From Anoxybacteroides rupiense (lineage in GTDB: Bacteria; Bacillota; Bacilli; Bacillales; Anoxybacillaceae), in NCBI RefSeq assembly GCF_014196195.1, contig NZ_JACIDF010000001.1, positions 372,001 through 436,000 on the forward strand: DNA of 64,000 nt. The letters are read 5' to 3'. Shown here piece after piece: positions 17,677 to 27,251 of this stretch. The translations under genes were made by a program, and so were the position numbers. The notes under the pieces are model-generated. The model was not told where the DNA came from, searched no databases, and was given only the letters and a program-made list of their open reading frames with translations. The first letter of the stretch is position 1, and every line of letters starts with the position of its first letter.

Positions 17677-17716
17677 GATAATTCAAGCAAATCATTTAAG
17701 ATTTGCTTGAATTATC
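17677..17716 (-). repeat. Perfect 16-bp hairpin downstream of spoIIIE
   Basis: GATAATTCAAGCAAAT (17677-17692) and its perfect complement (17701-17716) flank an 8-nt loop. There is no T run on the minus strand, so it is not a canonical terminator; it may still end or protect the spoIIIE mRNA. Confidence 0.7.
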
Positions 17717-17723
17717 CATTATG

Positions 17724-20036
17724 CTACGATGTTTTCGCGTTTTCTTTTGCCACGAGAACAGCGCGCGGCTTACTTCCTTCGTAAGGGCCGACAACTCCTC
17801 TTGCTTCCATCGCATCAATCAATCTGGCAGCACGGTTGTATCCGATGCGGAAGCGGCGCTGCAGCATGGAAACAGAAGCGCTTTGCATTTCCACAACAAG
17901 CTGGACCGCTTCCTCGTAAAGCTCGTCGTCAAAATCGGCTTCTTCCTCTACCGTGTCATCTGGAATCATTTCCTCTTGATATTGCGCTTTTTGCTGTGAA
18001 ACGACAAACTGCACAATCGCCTCGACTTCTTCATCTGATACAAAAGCGCCTTGTACGCGAATCGGCTTAGCGGCTCCCATTGGCAAAAACAGCATGTCAC
18101 CTCGGCCTAGCAGCTTCTCCGCTCCTCCCATATCTAAAATCGTGCGCGAATCCGTTTGCGAAGAAACACTAAAGGCAATTCGCGATGGGATGTTCGCCTT
18201 AATGACTCCTGTAATGACATCTACAGAAGGACGCTGGGTAGCGATAATTAAATGGATGCCAGCCGCTCGGGCCATTTGCGCAAGCCGTGTAATCGAGTCT
18301 TCCACATCGGATGAAGCGACCATCATTAAATCGGCGAGCTCATCAACAATCACCACGATATATGGAAGCAGCGGTTGCTTGGCACTCGATTGTTGATTAT
18401 ACCGCTGAATATACTCGTTATATCCCTCAATATTTCTCATTCCCGTATGCGAAAACAGCTCGTATCGTCGCTCCATTTCGCTCACCACTTTTTTTAATGC
18501 TTGTGACGCTTTTTTCGGATCTGTCACAACGGGAGCTAATAAATGCGGGATGCCGTTATATACACTAAGCTCCACCATTTTCGGATCAATCATCATCATT
18601 TTGACTTCATGCGGCTTAGCACGCATCAACAGACTGGTAATCATTCCGTTAATACAGACGCTTTTTCCGCTTCCTGTTGCCCCAGCGACTAACAGATGAG
18701 GCATTTTGTTAAGCTCTGCCACGATGGCTTCCCCTGAGATATCTCTTCCCAAGCCAATGACAAGCTTAGCATCGGGCTTGTAATTCTCGGTGGCTTCCAA
18801 TACTTCCCGCAATGAAACAGTGGCTATTTCTTCATTGGGCACCTCGATGCCGATCGCTGATTTTCCGGGAATCGGCGCTTCAATGCGAATGTCCTTTGCA
18901 GCGAGGGCAAGAGCCAAGTCGTCGCTTAAGTTGACAATTTTGCTCACTTTCACACCGACATCAGGATATACTTCATACTTTGTAACAGCGGGACCAAGAT
19001 GAACCTGCGTGACTTTCGCTTTGACTCCAAAGCTCTGAAAAGTCTTTTCAAGCTTCCGAGCATTTGCATAAATATTGTCATGATCTTTTGCTTGATTTGC
19101 CGGCTTCGGAAGCCGAAGAAGCTCAAGCGGCGGCAATTGATAATCGACATTTTCCATTTCCGTAAACGACATAGGAGGATTCTGTCCTTCCTCGTCATCC
19201 TCTTCTTGCTCAATCGGATCTGCAGTCTGTTCATTTGCTCTTACTGCACTAAAATCAGAAATAATGGGGGGCAATGATATTTCCTCTTCCTCATCAGCCG
19301 CTTGTTCACTCTCTTCTTCTTTTGTTTGATATGTATCTGAACTGGCCGTATCCGATCTCCGTCTCGTTTTTGTTCTTTTTTTCCAGCTGCCTTTGATATC
19401 GATGATAAACTCGTTCCATTGCTCGCGCACAAAGGAAACGATCCAAGCAATGACTTTTCCGACCGTTTCATTCAGCGATTTTCCGCTAACTAAAAGCGCA
19501 CCAGCCACGAAAAGAATCAGGCATATCCATTTTGTGCCGAGCTCATCAAACAATTGGTAGCTTGCAGCGAACAAAAGCGCACCTACCATCCCGCCCCCTA
19601 AATCTGGATAGGAGGATGCCCCCTTCATTTCCTGCCAAAAAAGCTCCCATGTCGTGCGGATAATGCTAGGATCTTGAAACTTTCCTTGCCGAGACAATAA
19701 ATGAAACAACGTTTGATGGCTTAGCAATAAAAGAGCAGCAGCCATCGTATAAACGCCGAGCAGCCAGCGGTTAACAAGCGGAGGCCACATACGTTTCCAA
19801 ATGACATAGATAGAAGCTAAAAGCAAGCCGAGCAATAGGAGGATATGCCACTCACCAAGAAAAAAGCGGGCAAACGATACAAGCGTCTGACCTACTAATC
19901 CAAGCCGCGCCATTCCAATAACGGATAGAGCAAGCATAAGCAATCCTGTCAGTTCAAAACGAAAAGTTGTTTTCCATGTTTGGTTTTTTGCTTGTTTTTT
20001 TGTTTGTTTTTTTTGCTGACGCTTACGTTTTGCCAT
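17724..20036 (-). CDS. spoIIIE: DNA translocase SpoIIIE/FtsK
   Basis: A 770-residue septal DNA pump that moves the chromosome into the forespore. It has four or five N-terminal membrane segments (about 28-185), an acidic variable linker (about 225-290), the motor domain with Walker A GATGSGKS and Walker [13 protein letters not shown], and a C-terminal gamma winged-helix domain (about 700-765; [21 protein letters not shown]) that reads chromosome orientation sequences. Position between ylzJ/tepA and ymfC identifies it as SpoIIIE rather than SftA. The ATG at 20036 has a GGAGTG site. Confidence 0.95.
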   Translation of the reverse strand: MAKRKRQQKKQTKKQAKNQTWKTTFRFELTGLLMLALSVIGMARLGLVGQTLVSFARFFLGEWHILLLLGLLLASIYVIWKRMWPPLVNRWLLGVYTMAAALLLLSHQTLFHLLSRQGKFQDPSIIRTTWELFWQEMKGASSYPDLGGGMVGALLFAASYQLFDELGTKWICLILFVAGALLVSGKSLNETVGKVIAWIVSFVREQWNEFIIDIKGSWKKRTKTRRRSDTASSDTYQTKEEESEQAADEEEEISLPPIISDFSAVRANEQTADPIEQEEDDEEGQNPPMSFTEMENVDYQLPPLELLRLPKPANQAKDHDNIYANARKLEKTFQSFGVKAKVTQVHLGPAVTKYEVYPDVGVKVSKIVNLSDDLALALAAKDIRIEAPIPGKSAIGIEVPNEEIATVSLREVLEATENYKPDAKLVIGLGRDISGEAIVAELNKMPHLLVAGATGSGKSVCINGMITSLLMRAKPHEVKMMMIDPKMVELSVYNGIPHLLAPVVTDPKKASQALKKVVSEMERRYELFSHTGMRNIEGYNEYIQRYNQQSSAKQPLLPYIVVIVDELADLMMVASSDVEDSITRLAQMARAAGIHLIIATQRPSVDVITGVIKANIPSRIAFSVSSQTDSRTILDMGGAEKLLGRGDMLFLPMGAAKPIRVQGAFVSDEEVEAIVQFVVSQQKAQYQEEMIPDDTVEEEADFDDELYEEAVQLVVEMQSASVSMLQRRFRIGYNRAARLIDAMEARGVVGPYEGSKPRAVLVAKENAKTS

Positions 20037-20068
20037 ATTTACTCACTCCGATACAAAACTGGAAATGT

Positions 20069-20102
20069 CGAAAAAAGCAGCCAAGACTGGCTGCTTTTTT
20101 CG
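20069..20102 (-). terminator. Terminator between ylzJ and spoIIIE
   Basis: A 15-bp perfect stem (20069-20083 with 20088-20102), loop AGAC, with T runs on both strands. It ends the rnjB/tepA-ylzJ side transcription ahead of spoIIIE. Confidence 0.92.
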
Positions 20103-20139
20103 CTTGTATTTATTATATCATGCTTAGATCTAGAATTCA

Positions 20140-20361
20140 TTAAGTTTCGAACGACGAAGGAAATCTCTCACCAGGTGCATATTTTTGCTGCAAAAAATCA
20201 GCAGGATTTGTGCTTAAATTGCGGACAATCTGCCATTCCTTTGTTTCTGTTTCCTCCACAAGAAATGGAATGCCGTCATAATAAATCACTTTTTGCTTCG
20301 TGTACTCGCTGCTGTCTGTTTGAAAAATGAGATGCTCCGGCATCATCGTATATAAGATCAT
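20140..20361 (-). CDS. ylzJ: YlzJ-like small protein
   Basis: A 73-residue protein beginning [13 protein letters not shown] and containing [11 protein letters not shown], matching the YlzJ family found next to tepA in bacilli. No function is known. Its ATG overlaps the tepA stop by four bases, indicating translational coupling. A strong terminator follows about 40 bases downstream. Confidence 0.85.
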   Translation of the reverse strand: MILYTMMPEHLIFQTDSSEYTKQKVIYYDGIPFLVEETETKEWQIVRNLSTNPADFLQQKYAPGERFPSSFET

Positions 20362-21101
20362 TGCAGCATCGTCCCCTCTGATTTTTTCGCATCAATCATT
20401 TCGCGCAGCTTTTTCATTGCTTGAGCTACGCCGCCTACCTCATCAATTAATCCATATTGTACGGCGTCCGGTCCCACCACATTTGTACCGATGTCACGTG
20501 TTAAGTTTCCTTTGGAAAACATAAGCTCTTTAAATTTTTCTTCGGTAATTTTTGAATGCTTTGTCACAAAACGAACCACTCGTTCCTGCATTTTATCTAA
20601 GTATTCAAATGTTTGTGGTACACCAATGACAAGCCCTGTTAAGCGAATCGGATGAATCGTCATTGTTGCCGTCTCGGTGATGAATGAATAATGACACGAA
20701 ACAGCGATCGGCACCCCGATGGAGTGTCCTCCTCCTAAAACAATCGAAACAGTCGGCTTAGACAGTGATGCAAGCATTTCAGCAATGGCTAACCCCGCTT
20801 CTACATCGCCACCAACCGTATTCAACACCACAAGCAGGCCTTCGATATTTGGATTTTGCTCAATGGCTACAATTTGTGGTATGACATGCTCATATTTTGT
20901 TGCTTTATTTTGCGGAGGAAGCTGGATATGCCCCTCAATCTGCCCAACAATCGTTAAACAATGTATATTGGTATCCTGAGTCATTTGCGGTACATTCGTT
21001 TGGCCAAGCTGTTGAATATTTTCCGCAACCTGTTCATTTTTTTCACGATTTGGATCGGATTCTGACTCAAATGCTATGTATCGCTCCTTCTCCATCAGCA
21101 T
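20358..21101 (-). CDS. tepA: TepA, ClpP-like translocation-enhancing serine protease
   Basis: A 247-residue ClpP-fold protein, linked in B. subtilis to protein export/signal peptide degradation and also present in sporulation-related studies. The core [17 protein letters not shown] and [11 protein letters not shown] hold the catalytic region, the Ser being in GGGHS and a His in TIHPIRLTG. There is no signal peptide, so it acts in the cytoplasm. AAAGGAGC precedes the ATG at 21101. It is coupled to ylzJ. Confidence 0.92.
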   Translation of the reverse strand: MLMEKERYIAFESESDPNREKNEQVAENIQQLGQTNVPQMTQDTNIHCLTIVGQIEGHIQLPPQNKATKYEHVIPQIVAIEQNPNIEGLLVVLNTVGGDVEAGLAIAEMLASLSKPTVSIVLGGGHSIGVPIAVSCHYSFITETATMTIHPIRLTGLVIGVPQTFEYLDKMQERVVRFVTKHSKITEEKFKELMFSKGNLTRDIGTNVVGPDAVQYGLIDEVGGVAQAMKKLREMIDAKKSEGTMLQ

Positions 21102-21117
21102 GCTCCTTTCTTATCAT

Positions 21118-21132
21118 CATACCATTAGTATG
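21118..21132. promoter_or_regulatory. Small inverted repeat upstream of tepA
   Basis: CATAC-N5-GTATG lies 17-31 bp before the tepA start, close to the ribosome binding site. Regulatory meaning is unknown. Confidence 0.25.
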
Positions 21133-21146
21133 TTCTATCTATTAAA

Positions 21147-21184
21147 TAAAAATGCCGATGGAAGGATTCTCCTCCCATCGGCAG
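21147..21184 (-). terminator. rho-independent terminator of rnjB
   Basis: TGCCGATGG (21153-21161) pairs with CCATCGGCA (21175-21183); the minus strand continues with TTTTTATTT. Confidence 0.85.
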
Positions 21185-21211
21185 CAACATTCGACTTTGA
21201 GCATGATTGCA

Positions 21212-22870
21212 TTAAATTTCCATAATAATGGGTAAAATCATTGGCTTGCGTTTTGTTTTTTCGAATAAATATTGGCTGAGCGCCTCGCGCATGCCCATTT
21301 TTAATGAAGACCACTCAATCACATAATCTTGCAGGCATTTATTTACAATATTTGTTACCATTTTCGTCGCTTCATCCAGCAGCGTTTCTGATTCCCTCAC
21401 ATATACGAAGCCGCGAGAGATAATTTCAGGTCCAGCCACAATTTTTTTCGCTTCTTTGCTTAATGTTACGACGACAATTAAAATGCCGTCTTGGGAAAGA
21501 AGACGGCGATCGCGCAAGACAATGTTGCCAACATCCCCAATTCCTAAGCCGTCGATTAAGATGTTTCCGCACGGAACTTTGCCGCCAAAGCGCGCTTGAC
21601 CATTACGGAATTCAACGACCTCACCTTTATCAATTAAGAATGTTCGTTCTTCGGAAATACCGACAGCTTTAGCTAGATTAGCGTGAGCTTTCTGCATGCG
21701 ATATTCTCCGTGAACAGGAATAAAATAGCTTGGTTTCATTAAATTGAGCATCAGTTTGAGCTCTTCCTGGCACCCATGGCCGGATACATGTACATTTTTA
21801 TAGACCACATGCGCTCCTGCACGATATAAGGCATCCATTGTCTTTAAGTGCAGCAGCTCATGCCCCGGCATTGGCGAAGCAGCAACAATAACCGTATCTC
21901 CTTCCTTGATGCTTACATGCTTATGTGTTTGCTTCGCCATTCGTACAAGAGCTCCCATGTGCTCTCCTCGCCCGCCTGTCGTCAAAATGACAAGCTCACG
22001 ATCTTCGTATTGTTGGAGATCATGAATAGAAATGATCGTTTTTTCTGGAAGCTGCAGGTAGCCTAAGCGGACTGCCACATCCATCACTTTATGTATGTTC
22101 TTTCCAACAATCGCTACCTTTCTTCCGTGTTTTTTAGCCGCGTTCAGCACCTGCTGTATTCTTGTAATGTTGGACACATAGCAGGCAGCAATCACTCTTC
22201 CCGTTGCATTATAAACAACATCTGATATCGCTTCAGCAACACTCATATCAGATCCGGTATATCCCGGCTTTTCCGCATTCGTGCTGTCCGATAAAAGACA
22301 CAAAACTCCTTTCTCGCCTATTTGCGCCATTTTCCCTAAATCAGCGTAGTTGGCCCCATACGGAGTTTGATCAAATTTGAAATCTCCGGTATATACGATC
22401 GCTCCTTGCGACGTATGGAAGCTAATTCCAACAGAATCTGGAATGCTATGAATCGTCCGAAAGAATGTGACGATCGTTTTGTCAAAAGCAATTTCGGAAT
22501 CAGAACGAATTTCGATTAATGGAGCGCTAGCGCTTATTCCTTGCTCTTTTAGCTTCTCCTCAACTAATCCAAGCGTCAATTTCGTTCCATATACAGGAGC
22601 TGTAATTTTTTTCAACACGTAGGCAATAGCGCCAATGTGCTCTTCATGACCATGTGTTAAAAAGATCCCCTTAATCTGTTCTTTTCGCTCAACAAGATAG
22701 GAAATATCGGGAATGACCTTGTCAATCCCAAGCATTTCATCCTCTGGAAACATTAAGCCTGCATCAACCATAAAAATATCTTCATCCAATTCGATAATAT
22801 ACATATTTTTCCCGATTTCTCCTACTCCTCCAAGGGAAAATATGCGTATCTTTTCTACTTTTGTCCTCAA
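21212..22870 (-). CDS. rnjB: Ribonuclease J2
   Basis: A 552-residue metallo-beta-lactamase/beta-CASP RNase, the partner of RNase J1. The zinc motif region reads HGHEEHIGA (H73, H75, E77, H78): the Asp of the usual HxHxDH is Glu, in line with J2 proteins being weak enzymes that act mainly in complex with J1. SDSTNAEKPG and the C-terminus TKRKPMILPIIMEI are typical. Start: TTG at 22870 with AGGAGG eight bases upstream; the GTG at 22876 is only two bases from that site. It follows dapA as in B. subtilis (ymfA). Confidence 0.93.
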   Translation of the reverse strand: MRTKVEKIRIFSLGGVGEIGKNMYIIELDEDIFMVDAGLMFPEDEMLGIDKVIPDISYLVERKEQIKGIFLTHGHEEHIGAIAYVLKKITAPVYGTKLTLGLVEEKLKEQGISASAPLIEIRSDSEIAFDKTIVTFFRTIHSIPDSVGISFHTSQGAIVYTGDFKFDQTPYGANYADLGKMAQIGEKGVLCLLSDSTNAEKPGYTGSDMSVAEAISDVVYNATGRVIAACYVSNITRIQQVLNAAKKHGRKVAIVGKNIHKVMDVAVRLGYLQLPEKTIISIHDLQQYEDRELVILTTGGRGEHMGALVRMAKQTHKHVSIKEGDTVIVAASPMPGHELLHLKTMDALYRAGAHVVYKNVHVSGHGCQEELKLMLNLMKPSYFIPVHGEYRMQKAHANLAKAVGISEERTFLIDKGEVVEFRNGQARFGGKVPCGNILIDGLGIGDVGNIVLRDRRLLSQDGILIVVVTLSKEAKKIVAGPEIISRGFVYVRESETLLDEATKMVTNIVNKCLQDYVIEWSSLKMGMREALSQYLFEKTKRKPMILPIIMEI

Positions 22871-22979
22871 TGGCACGTCCTCCTAATGTCAAACTAACCC
22901 GCTCAAAGTCACTTGACATTATTATAACTGATGGCAGATTTTAAATACAAGCTAATTTGTTCGTCACCATTCATGGGAA

Positions 22980-23015
22980 TAAAAACGGCCAATCCGCCCA
23001 TACAGCGAATTGGCC
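22980..23015 (-). terminator. Terminator upstream of rnjB (original dapA terminator)
   Basis: GGCCAAT (22987-22993) pairs with ATTGGCC (23009-23015); the minus strand then reads GTTTTTATT. It probably terminates the asd-dapG-dapA transcript and has been pushed away from dapA by the inserted remnant. Confidence 0.8.
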
Positions 23016-23059
23016 ACTTTGCTCTGAATACATCTTCCCCACCTACACTCTGTTTAAAG

Positions 23060-23315
23060 ACGGGAAGTTTCTTAAGCAGATATAGTGAACTACCCGCCAC
23101 CTGCGCTTCGCTTAGAGGAGGGGGCTTTAAGCGACTTGTGCGTGTTCGCTGAACGGTAAGCCACACACAAGAACCCTTTACGCTTCCCTTCGTTCCGAAG
23201 GGGTCCGTTCGAACAATAGAGTATCCTATCCAGTGGCGATTGCCAACTGAAATTCATCTCCCCCCTACTCACTGGGCTGTCGCCTTCACGTTCCTTGAGG
23301 ATGGGAGACTTCTTT
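23060..23315 (-). mobile_element. Remnant of an IS200/IS605-type right end, possible omegaRNA scaffold
   Basis: Directly after the dapA stop lies about 250 nt that is GC-richer than its flanks and highly foldable on the minus strand: TCTCCC...GGGAGA around 23303-23256, a CCCTTCGGAACGAAGGG hairpin, a CTTGTGTGTG...CACGCACAAG stem and a CGCTTA...TAAGCG stem, ending ...GGCGGGTAGTTCAC. This architecture, with a TTCAC-type end, resembles the right end and guide-RNA scaffold of IS605-family TnpB elements of Geobacillus. No tnpA or tnpB frame is present. The 60-codon frame across it (23090-23272) is not a credible protein. Family assignment is from memory and needs a search. Confidence 0.55.
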
Positions 23316-23325
23316 TGGAAAGCTG

Positions 23326-24198
23326 TTAAATATTCTGGAGCAAGCCCATCAGTTCGTTCCGCTCTTGCTCTGTTAATGGAACAAGCGGCAGGCGGACAGA
23401 ACCGACATCCAGACCTTTCAGCTGCAGCGCCGTTTTAACTGGAACAGGGCTTGGCGCCGCGAATAGCCCTTTCATAATTGGAAGCAACGTTTGATGCAGC
23501 TTGGCTGCCTTGCTATGGTCACCAGCTTCGAATGCCGAAATCATTTGCTGCATCTCATGACCAATAACATGAGAGGCAACAGACACGACACCAGCACCTC
23601 CAATGGCCATCACCGGAAGCGTCAGTCCATCATCACCGCTATACAGCAAAAACTCTTCCTTTGTACGTGCCATAACCTCAGCCATCGCATCAAGGTTGCC
23701 ACTTGCATCCTTAAGAGCCACAACATTTGGAATCTCTGCTAACCGAACAAGCGTATCAACCGAAATATTAACAACGGAACGACCTGGAATGTTATATACC
23801 ATGATAGGTAGGCTCGTGCTTTCCGCGATCGCTTTAAAATGCTGGTAAAGTCCCTCTTGATTCGGCTTATTATAATATGGAGCCACAATCATAATGGCGT
23901 CGACACCAACCGCTTCAGCTTTTCTTGTCAGCTCAATGGATGCGCGCGTATTATTGCTTCCCGTTCCTGCAATGACGGGAACACGGCCATTAACCACAGA
24001 AACAACATGGCGGAACAGGGCGACTTTCTCCTCAGTTGTCAGCGTCGGAGATTCTCCCGTCGTCCCTGCCACAACAAGAGAATCGGTGCCATTTTCAAGC
24101 AAGTATTGAATCAACTGAGTCGTTTTATCAAAGTCAATGTTTCCTTTGCGATCAAATGGTGTCACCATCGCTGTGACAACTTTTCCAAATGAAACCAA
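23326..24198 (-). CDS. dapA: 4-hydroxy-tetrahydrodipicolinate synthase
   Basis: DapA condenses pyruvate with aspartate semialdehyde at the start of the diaminopimelate/lysine branch, whose product also feeds dipicolinate synthesis by SpoVFAB. The TIM-barrel shows GTTGES (45-50), Tyr135 in VYNIPGR and the Schiff-base Lys163 in VALKDASG. The TTG at 24198, eight bases after GAGGAG, gives 290 residues like B. subtilis; the GTG at 24207 overlaps that site. Its frame overlaps the dapG end closely (7 bases from stop to start region), so it is part of one operon. Confidence 0.96.
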   Translation of the reverse strand: MVSFGKVVTAMVTPFDRKGNIDFDKTTQLIQYLLENGTDSLVVAGTTGESPTLTTEEKVALFRHVVSVVNGRVPVIAGTGSNNTRASIELTRKAEAVGVDAIMIVAPYYNKPNQEGLYQHFKAIAESTSLPIMVYNIPGRSVVNISVDTLVRLAEIPNVVALKDASGNLDAMAEVMARTKEEFLLYSGDDGLTLPVMAIGGAGVVSVASHVIGHEMQQMISAFEAGDHSKAAKLHQTLLPIMKGLFAAPSPVPVKTALQLKGLDVGSVRLPLVPLTEQERNELMGLLQNI

Positions 24199-24203
24199 TA
24201 TTT

Positions 24204-25448
24204 TCACTCCTCATCATCATATTTCATCGGTTCGGCTTCCGAAAGATGAAAAGCGTCATGAAGCGCATTAACGGCTTTCTTTAAATCTTCTTCCTTAACC
24301 AACACCCAAATCGTTGTATGGCTGTCAGCCGATTGCAAAATTTGAATTCCTTTTTCAGAAAGGGCGGTCACAATCTTCGCTGTAACCCCTGGCACCCCAG
24401 CGATTCCTGCACCAACGGTCGACACCTTTGCGCACCCTCTTGTTACAGAAGGTTCATAGCCAATCTTCCGCAATGCTGAAATCGCGCGATCGGTCATGTC
24501 ACCAGCTACTGTGTATACCACGCCATTCGGTGATATATTAATAAAATCGACGCTAATTCCTTCGTTTGCCATTGCACTAAACACATCAGACTGGAGCTCG
24601 TAATGCCCTTCTTTTGCTTGCACCTTGATTTGTGTCACGTTCGCAACATGAGCGATTCCCGTTACAAGACGCTCTCTAACATCGCTTCCTTTATTCGGCT
24701 TTACGCTGGATGTAACAAGCGTTCCTAAAGAATCTGAATAGGTTGAGCGCACCCGCAGCGGAACTTTCGCCTGCATGGCAATCTCCACGGCGCGAGGGTG
24801 AATGACTTTCGCCCCTTGATAGGCCATATTGCAAATTTCTGTATATGTGACAATATCAAGCGGACGAGCGTTTTCCACGATGCGTGGATCAGCTGTCATC
24901 ACTCCTTCGACATCGGTAAAAATATCAACCCATTCAGCATTAAGGGCCGCTCCTAAGGCCGCAGCTGATGTATCGCTGCCGCCGCGGCCAAGCGTTGTTA
25001 TGTCGCCGTCTTTGGTAGCTCCTTGAAAGCCGGCAACAACGGCGACATCATATTCTTCTAAAGCCTTCAACAGGCGGTCGCAACGCATTTCAATAATTTT
25101 GGCATTTGTATAATCATGATTTGTACAAAACCCTGCCTGAGCCCCTGTAAAAGCAGTGGCTTTGATGTCGTGCTTGTTAAGCAGGTTGGTAAAGACGACG
25201 CTAGAAATGATCTCTCCGCAAGCCATCAGCAAATCCTGCTCTCGCTTATTGACATGTGTATGGCTGCCATCGATTAAGCTTAGCAGCGTATCGGTTGCAT
25301 ATGGCTCTCCTTTTCGCCCCATCGCCGACACGACAACCACTACCTTGTATCCTTCGTCAAGGGCTCTTGCAATATGCTTGCGCGCCCAGTCACGCCCATG
25401 TTCATCGCGAACCGATGTGCCACCAAACTTTTGTACAATAATTTTCAT
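24204..25448 (-). CDS. dapG: Aspartokinase I (diaminopimelate-sensitive type)
   Basis: A 414-residue monofunctional aspartate kinase. It shows the kinase signature VQKFGGTSV at residues 5-13, TTLGRGGSDTSAAA, and two C-terminal ACT domains (about 265-410) for allosteric control. DapG phosphorylates aspartate as the first step towards diaminopimelate, lysine, threonine and methionine; in B. subtilis this isozyme is inhibited by meso-diaminopimelate. The ATG at 25448 follows GAGGTGTTAGC. It lies between asd and dapA in the sporulation-linked dap operon. Confidence 0.94.
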   Translation of the reverse strand: MKIIVQKFGGTSVRDEHGRDWARKHIARALDEGYKVVVVVSAMGRKGEPYATDTLLSLIDGSHTHVNKREQDLLMACGEIISSVVFTNLLNKHDIKATAFTGAQAGFCTNHDYTNAKIIEMRCDRLLKALEEYDVAVVAGFQGATKDGDITTLGRGGSDTSAAALGAALNAEWVDIFTDVEGVMTADPRIVENARPLDIVTYTEICNMAYQGAKVIHPRAVEIAMQAKVPLRVRSTYSDSLGTLVTSSVKPNKGSDVRERLVTGIAHVANVTQIKVQAKEGHYELQSDVFSAMANEGISVDFINISPNGVVYTVAGDMTDRAISALRKIGYEPSVTRGCAKVSTVGAGIAGVPGVTAKIVTALSEKGIQILQSADSHTTIWVLVKEEDLKKAVNALHDAFHLSEAEPMKYDDEE

Positions 25449-25475
25449 GCTAACACCTCGATGCTTCTCCGCTCT

Positions 25476-26522
25476 TTATTTAACAAGTCCTAGCTTTAAG
25501 AGGCTTTCTGCAATTTGGACGGAATTCCACGCCGCCCCCTTTAATAAATTATCAGATACGATCCATAAATGGAAGCCATGATCGCGGTCTAAGTCTTTGC
25601 GAATGCGTCCGACAAATACTTCGCTTTTGCCTTCGCAATCCGCCGGCATCGGATACAACTGCTCGCTTGGATCATCCTGCAAAACGATACCCGGAGCCTC
25701 TTTAAGCACATGCTTGATCTCTTCAGCGCTGACGGCGTCTTTTTCCACTTCGATATAAACAGACTCAGAGTGTCCTGTTATCACTGGAATACGCACGCAT
25801 GTTGCAGCTACCTCCAGTTCAGGCATATGCATGATTTTTTTCGTTTCATTTATCATTTTTATTTCCTCAAACGTAAAGCCGTTGTCTTGAAATTTATCAA
25901 TCTGCGGAATCGCGTTAAATGCCATTTGATAATGCTTGCGATCTGATTTTACAGGCAGAATTTCCGGTGTAAATGAGGCCCCCTCAAGAATCGCTTTCGC
26001 CTGTGACTTTAATTCCGTGATCGCTTGTGCTCCTGCACCAGAAACAGCTTGATAGGTAGAGACGATGACTTTTTTAAGCCCAAACGCTTGACGGATTGGC
26101 TCAAGCGCCACCACCATTTGAATCGTCGAGCAATTTGGATTGGCGATAATGCCATTATGCCATTTTAGATCTTCTTCATTTACTTCCGGCACAACAAGCG
26201 GCACATTCTCATCCATGCGGAATGCGCTTGTATTATCGACGACAATAGCACCGCGCTTCACAGCTTCTGGAGCGAGGGCCTTTGACACCGCACCACCAGC
26301 GCTGAACAGTGCGATATCAACTGTTTCAAAGCTTTCCGGTTTTGCCGCTTGCACTTCAATTTCCTGACCTTTAAACATGACTTTTTTTCCTGCCGAACGT
26401 TCCGATGATAACAGCGTTAATGTACCAATCGGGAAATTTCGTTTTTCTAATGTTTGAATCATTTGTTGGCCCACTGCGCCAGTAGCTCCGACCACTGCTA
26501 CATGCAAATTTTTTTGTTCCAT
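25476..26522 (-). CDS. asd: Aspartate-semialdehyde dehydrogenase
   Basis: A 348-residue enzyme that reduces aspartyl phosphate to the semialdehyde with NADPH. Visible: the nucleotide motif [10 protein letters not shown] (12-21), the catalytic Cys131 in NPNCSTIQ, and the substrate-binding region ending with [24 protein letters not shown] precedes the ATG at 26522. It connects DapG and DapA biochemically and genetically. Confidence 0.96.
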   Translation of the reverse strand: MEQKNLHVAVVGATGAVGQQMIQTLEKRNFPIGTLTLLSSERSAGKKVMFKGQEIEVQAAKPESFETVDIALFSAGGAVSKALAPEAVKRGAIVVDNTSAFRMDENVPLVVPEVNEEDLKWHNGIIANPNCSTIQMVVALEPIRQAFGLKKVIVSTYQAVSGAGAQAITELKSQAKAILEGASFTPEILPVKSDRKHYQMAFNAIPQIDKFQDNGFTFEEIKMINETKKIMHMPELEVAATCVRIPVITGHSESVYIEVEKDAVSAEEIKHVLKEAPGIVLQDDPSEQLYPMPADCEGKSEVFVGRIRKDLDRDHGFHLWIVSDNLLKGAAWNSVQIAESLLKLGLVK

Positions 26523-26651
26523 TCATTCATTCTCCTTCCAACTAGTCAATAAGCTGCATCCATTTCGATAGTTTTTATTTTAACATATTCATCTTTAAAG
26601 GAGAGAAACTTTTTATTTATATGCATAAATTTTCTTTTTATTGATTATTTA

Positions 26652-27251
26652 TTAATCTGCATCACGATATTTTTCAATGATCACTGGCTGTAGCTGTTTT
26701 CCTTCAAGTGCAGCAACCACTGTATCACGCAACAGCGACATTTTAGCCACCATCGAATTCGGCTTCGTATATGGTGCATCTTGGCCAAATGGAATAAAAT
26801 AGATGTTTTTGGCTGCCATAAGTCGCATTAAATTGACTCCATTTAATCCTAGGGCATCATTCGTTGAAATCCCCACTACAACCGGACGATGATTCCTCAT
26901 TGTTGCCTTGGCGGCCATCAACACGGGAGAATCCGTCAATGCATTAGCGAGCTTGCTCATAGAGTTGCCTGTTAACGGGGCAATGACCATACAATCAAGA
27001 GGAATTTTGGGGCCGAGTGGCTCCGCTTTAACAATGGTATCAATCACTTTGTTCCCTGTTATCTCTTCTAGCTTTTTTACCCACTCCTCCCCTTCTCCGA
27101 ATCTTGTATCTGTTGTTTTCACCGTGTAAGTAATAATTGGCAACACTTCTGCCCCTTCTTTTACAAGTTTTTCAATTTCCGGTATGACAGCATCATATGT
27201 GCAATGAGAGCCCGTTAAACCAAAGCCGATGCGCTTTCCTTTTACACTCAT
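26652..27251 (-). CDS. spoVFB: Dipicolinate synthase subunit B (flavoprotein-like)
   Basis: A 199-residue flavoprotein-fold protein (GFGLTGSHCTYDAVIPEIEK near the N-terminus, PLTGNSMSKLANALTDSPV in the middle). With SpoVFA it makes dipicolinic acid from dihydrodipicolinate in the mother cell for the spore core. The ATG directly follows the spoVFA stop (TAAATG), with GGAG nine bases upstream. Confidence 0.94.
   Translation of the reverse strand: MSVKGKRIGFGLTGSHCTYDAVIPEIEKLVKEGAEVLPIITYTVKTTDTRFGEGEEWVKKLEEITGNKVIDTIVKAEPLGPKIPLDCMVIAPLTGNSMSKLANALTDSPVLMAAKATMRNHRPVVVGISTNDALGLNGVNLMRLMAAKNIYFIPFGQDAPYTKPNSMVAKMSLLRDTVVAALEGKQLQPVIIEKYRDAD

Noticed and set aside
23090-23272. 60-codon minus-strand ORF in the structured element after dapA
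   Set aside because: Composition is dominated by hairpin arms, no good ribosome binding site and no recognisable protein features; treated as part of a structured RNA/IS remnant.
26523-26651. Lysine riboswitch upstream of asd/dapG
   Set aside because: The spacer before asd-dapG is AT-rich and too short, with none of the conserved L-box helices visible.
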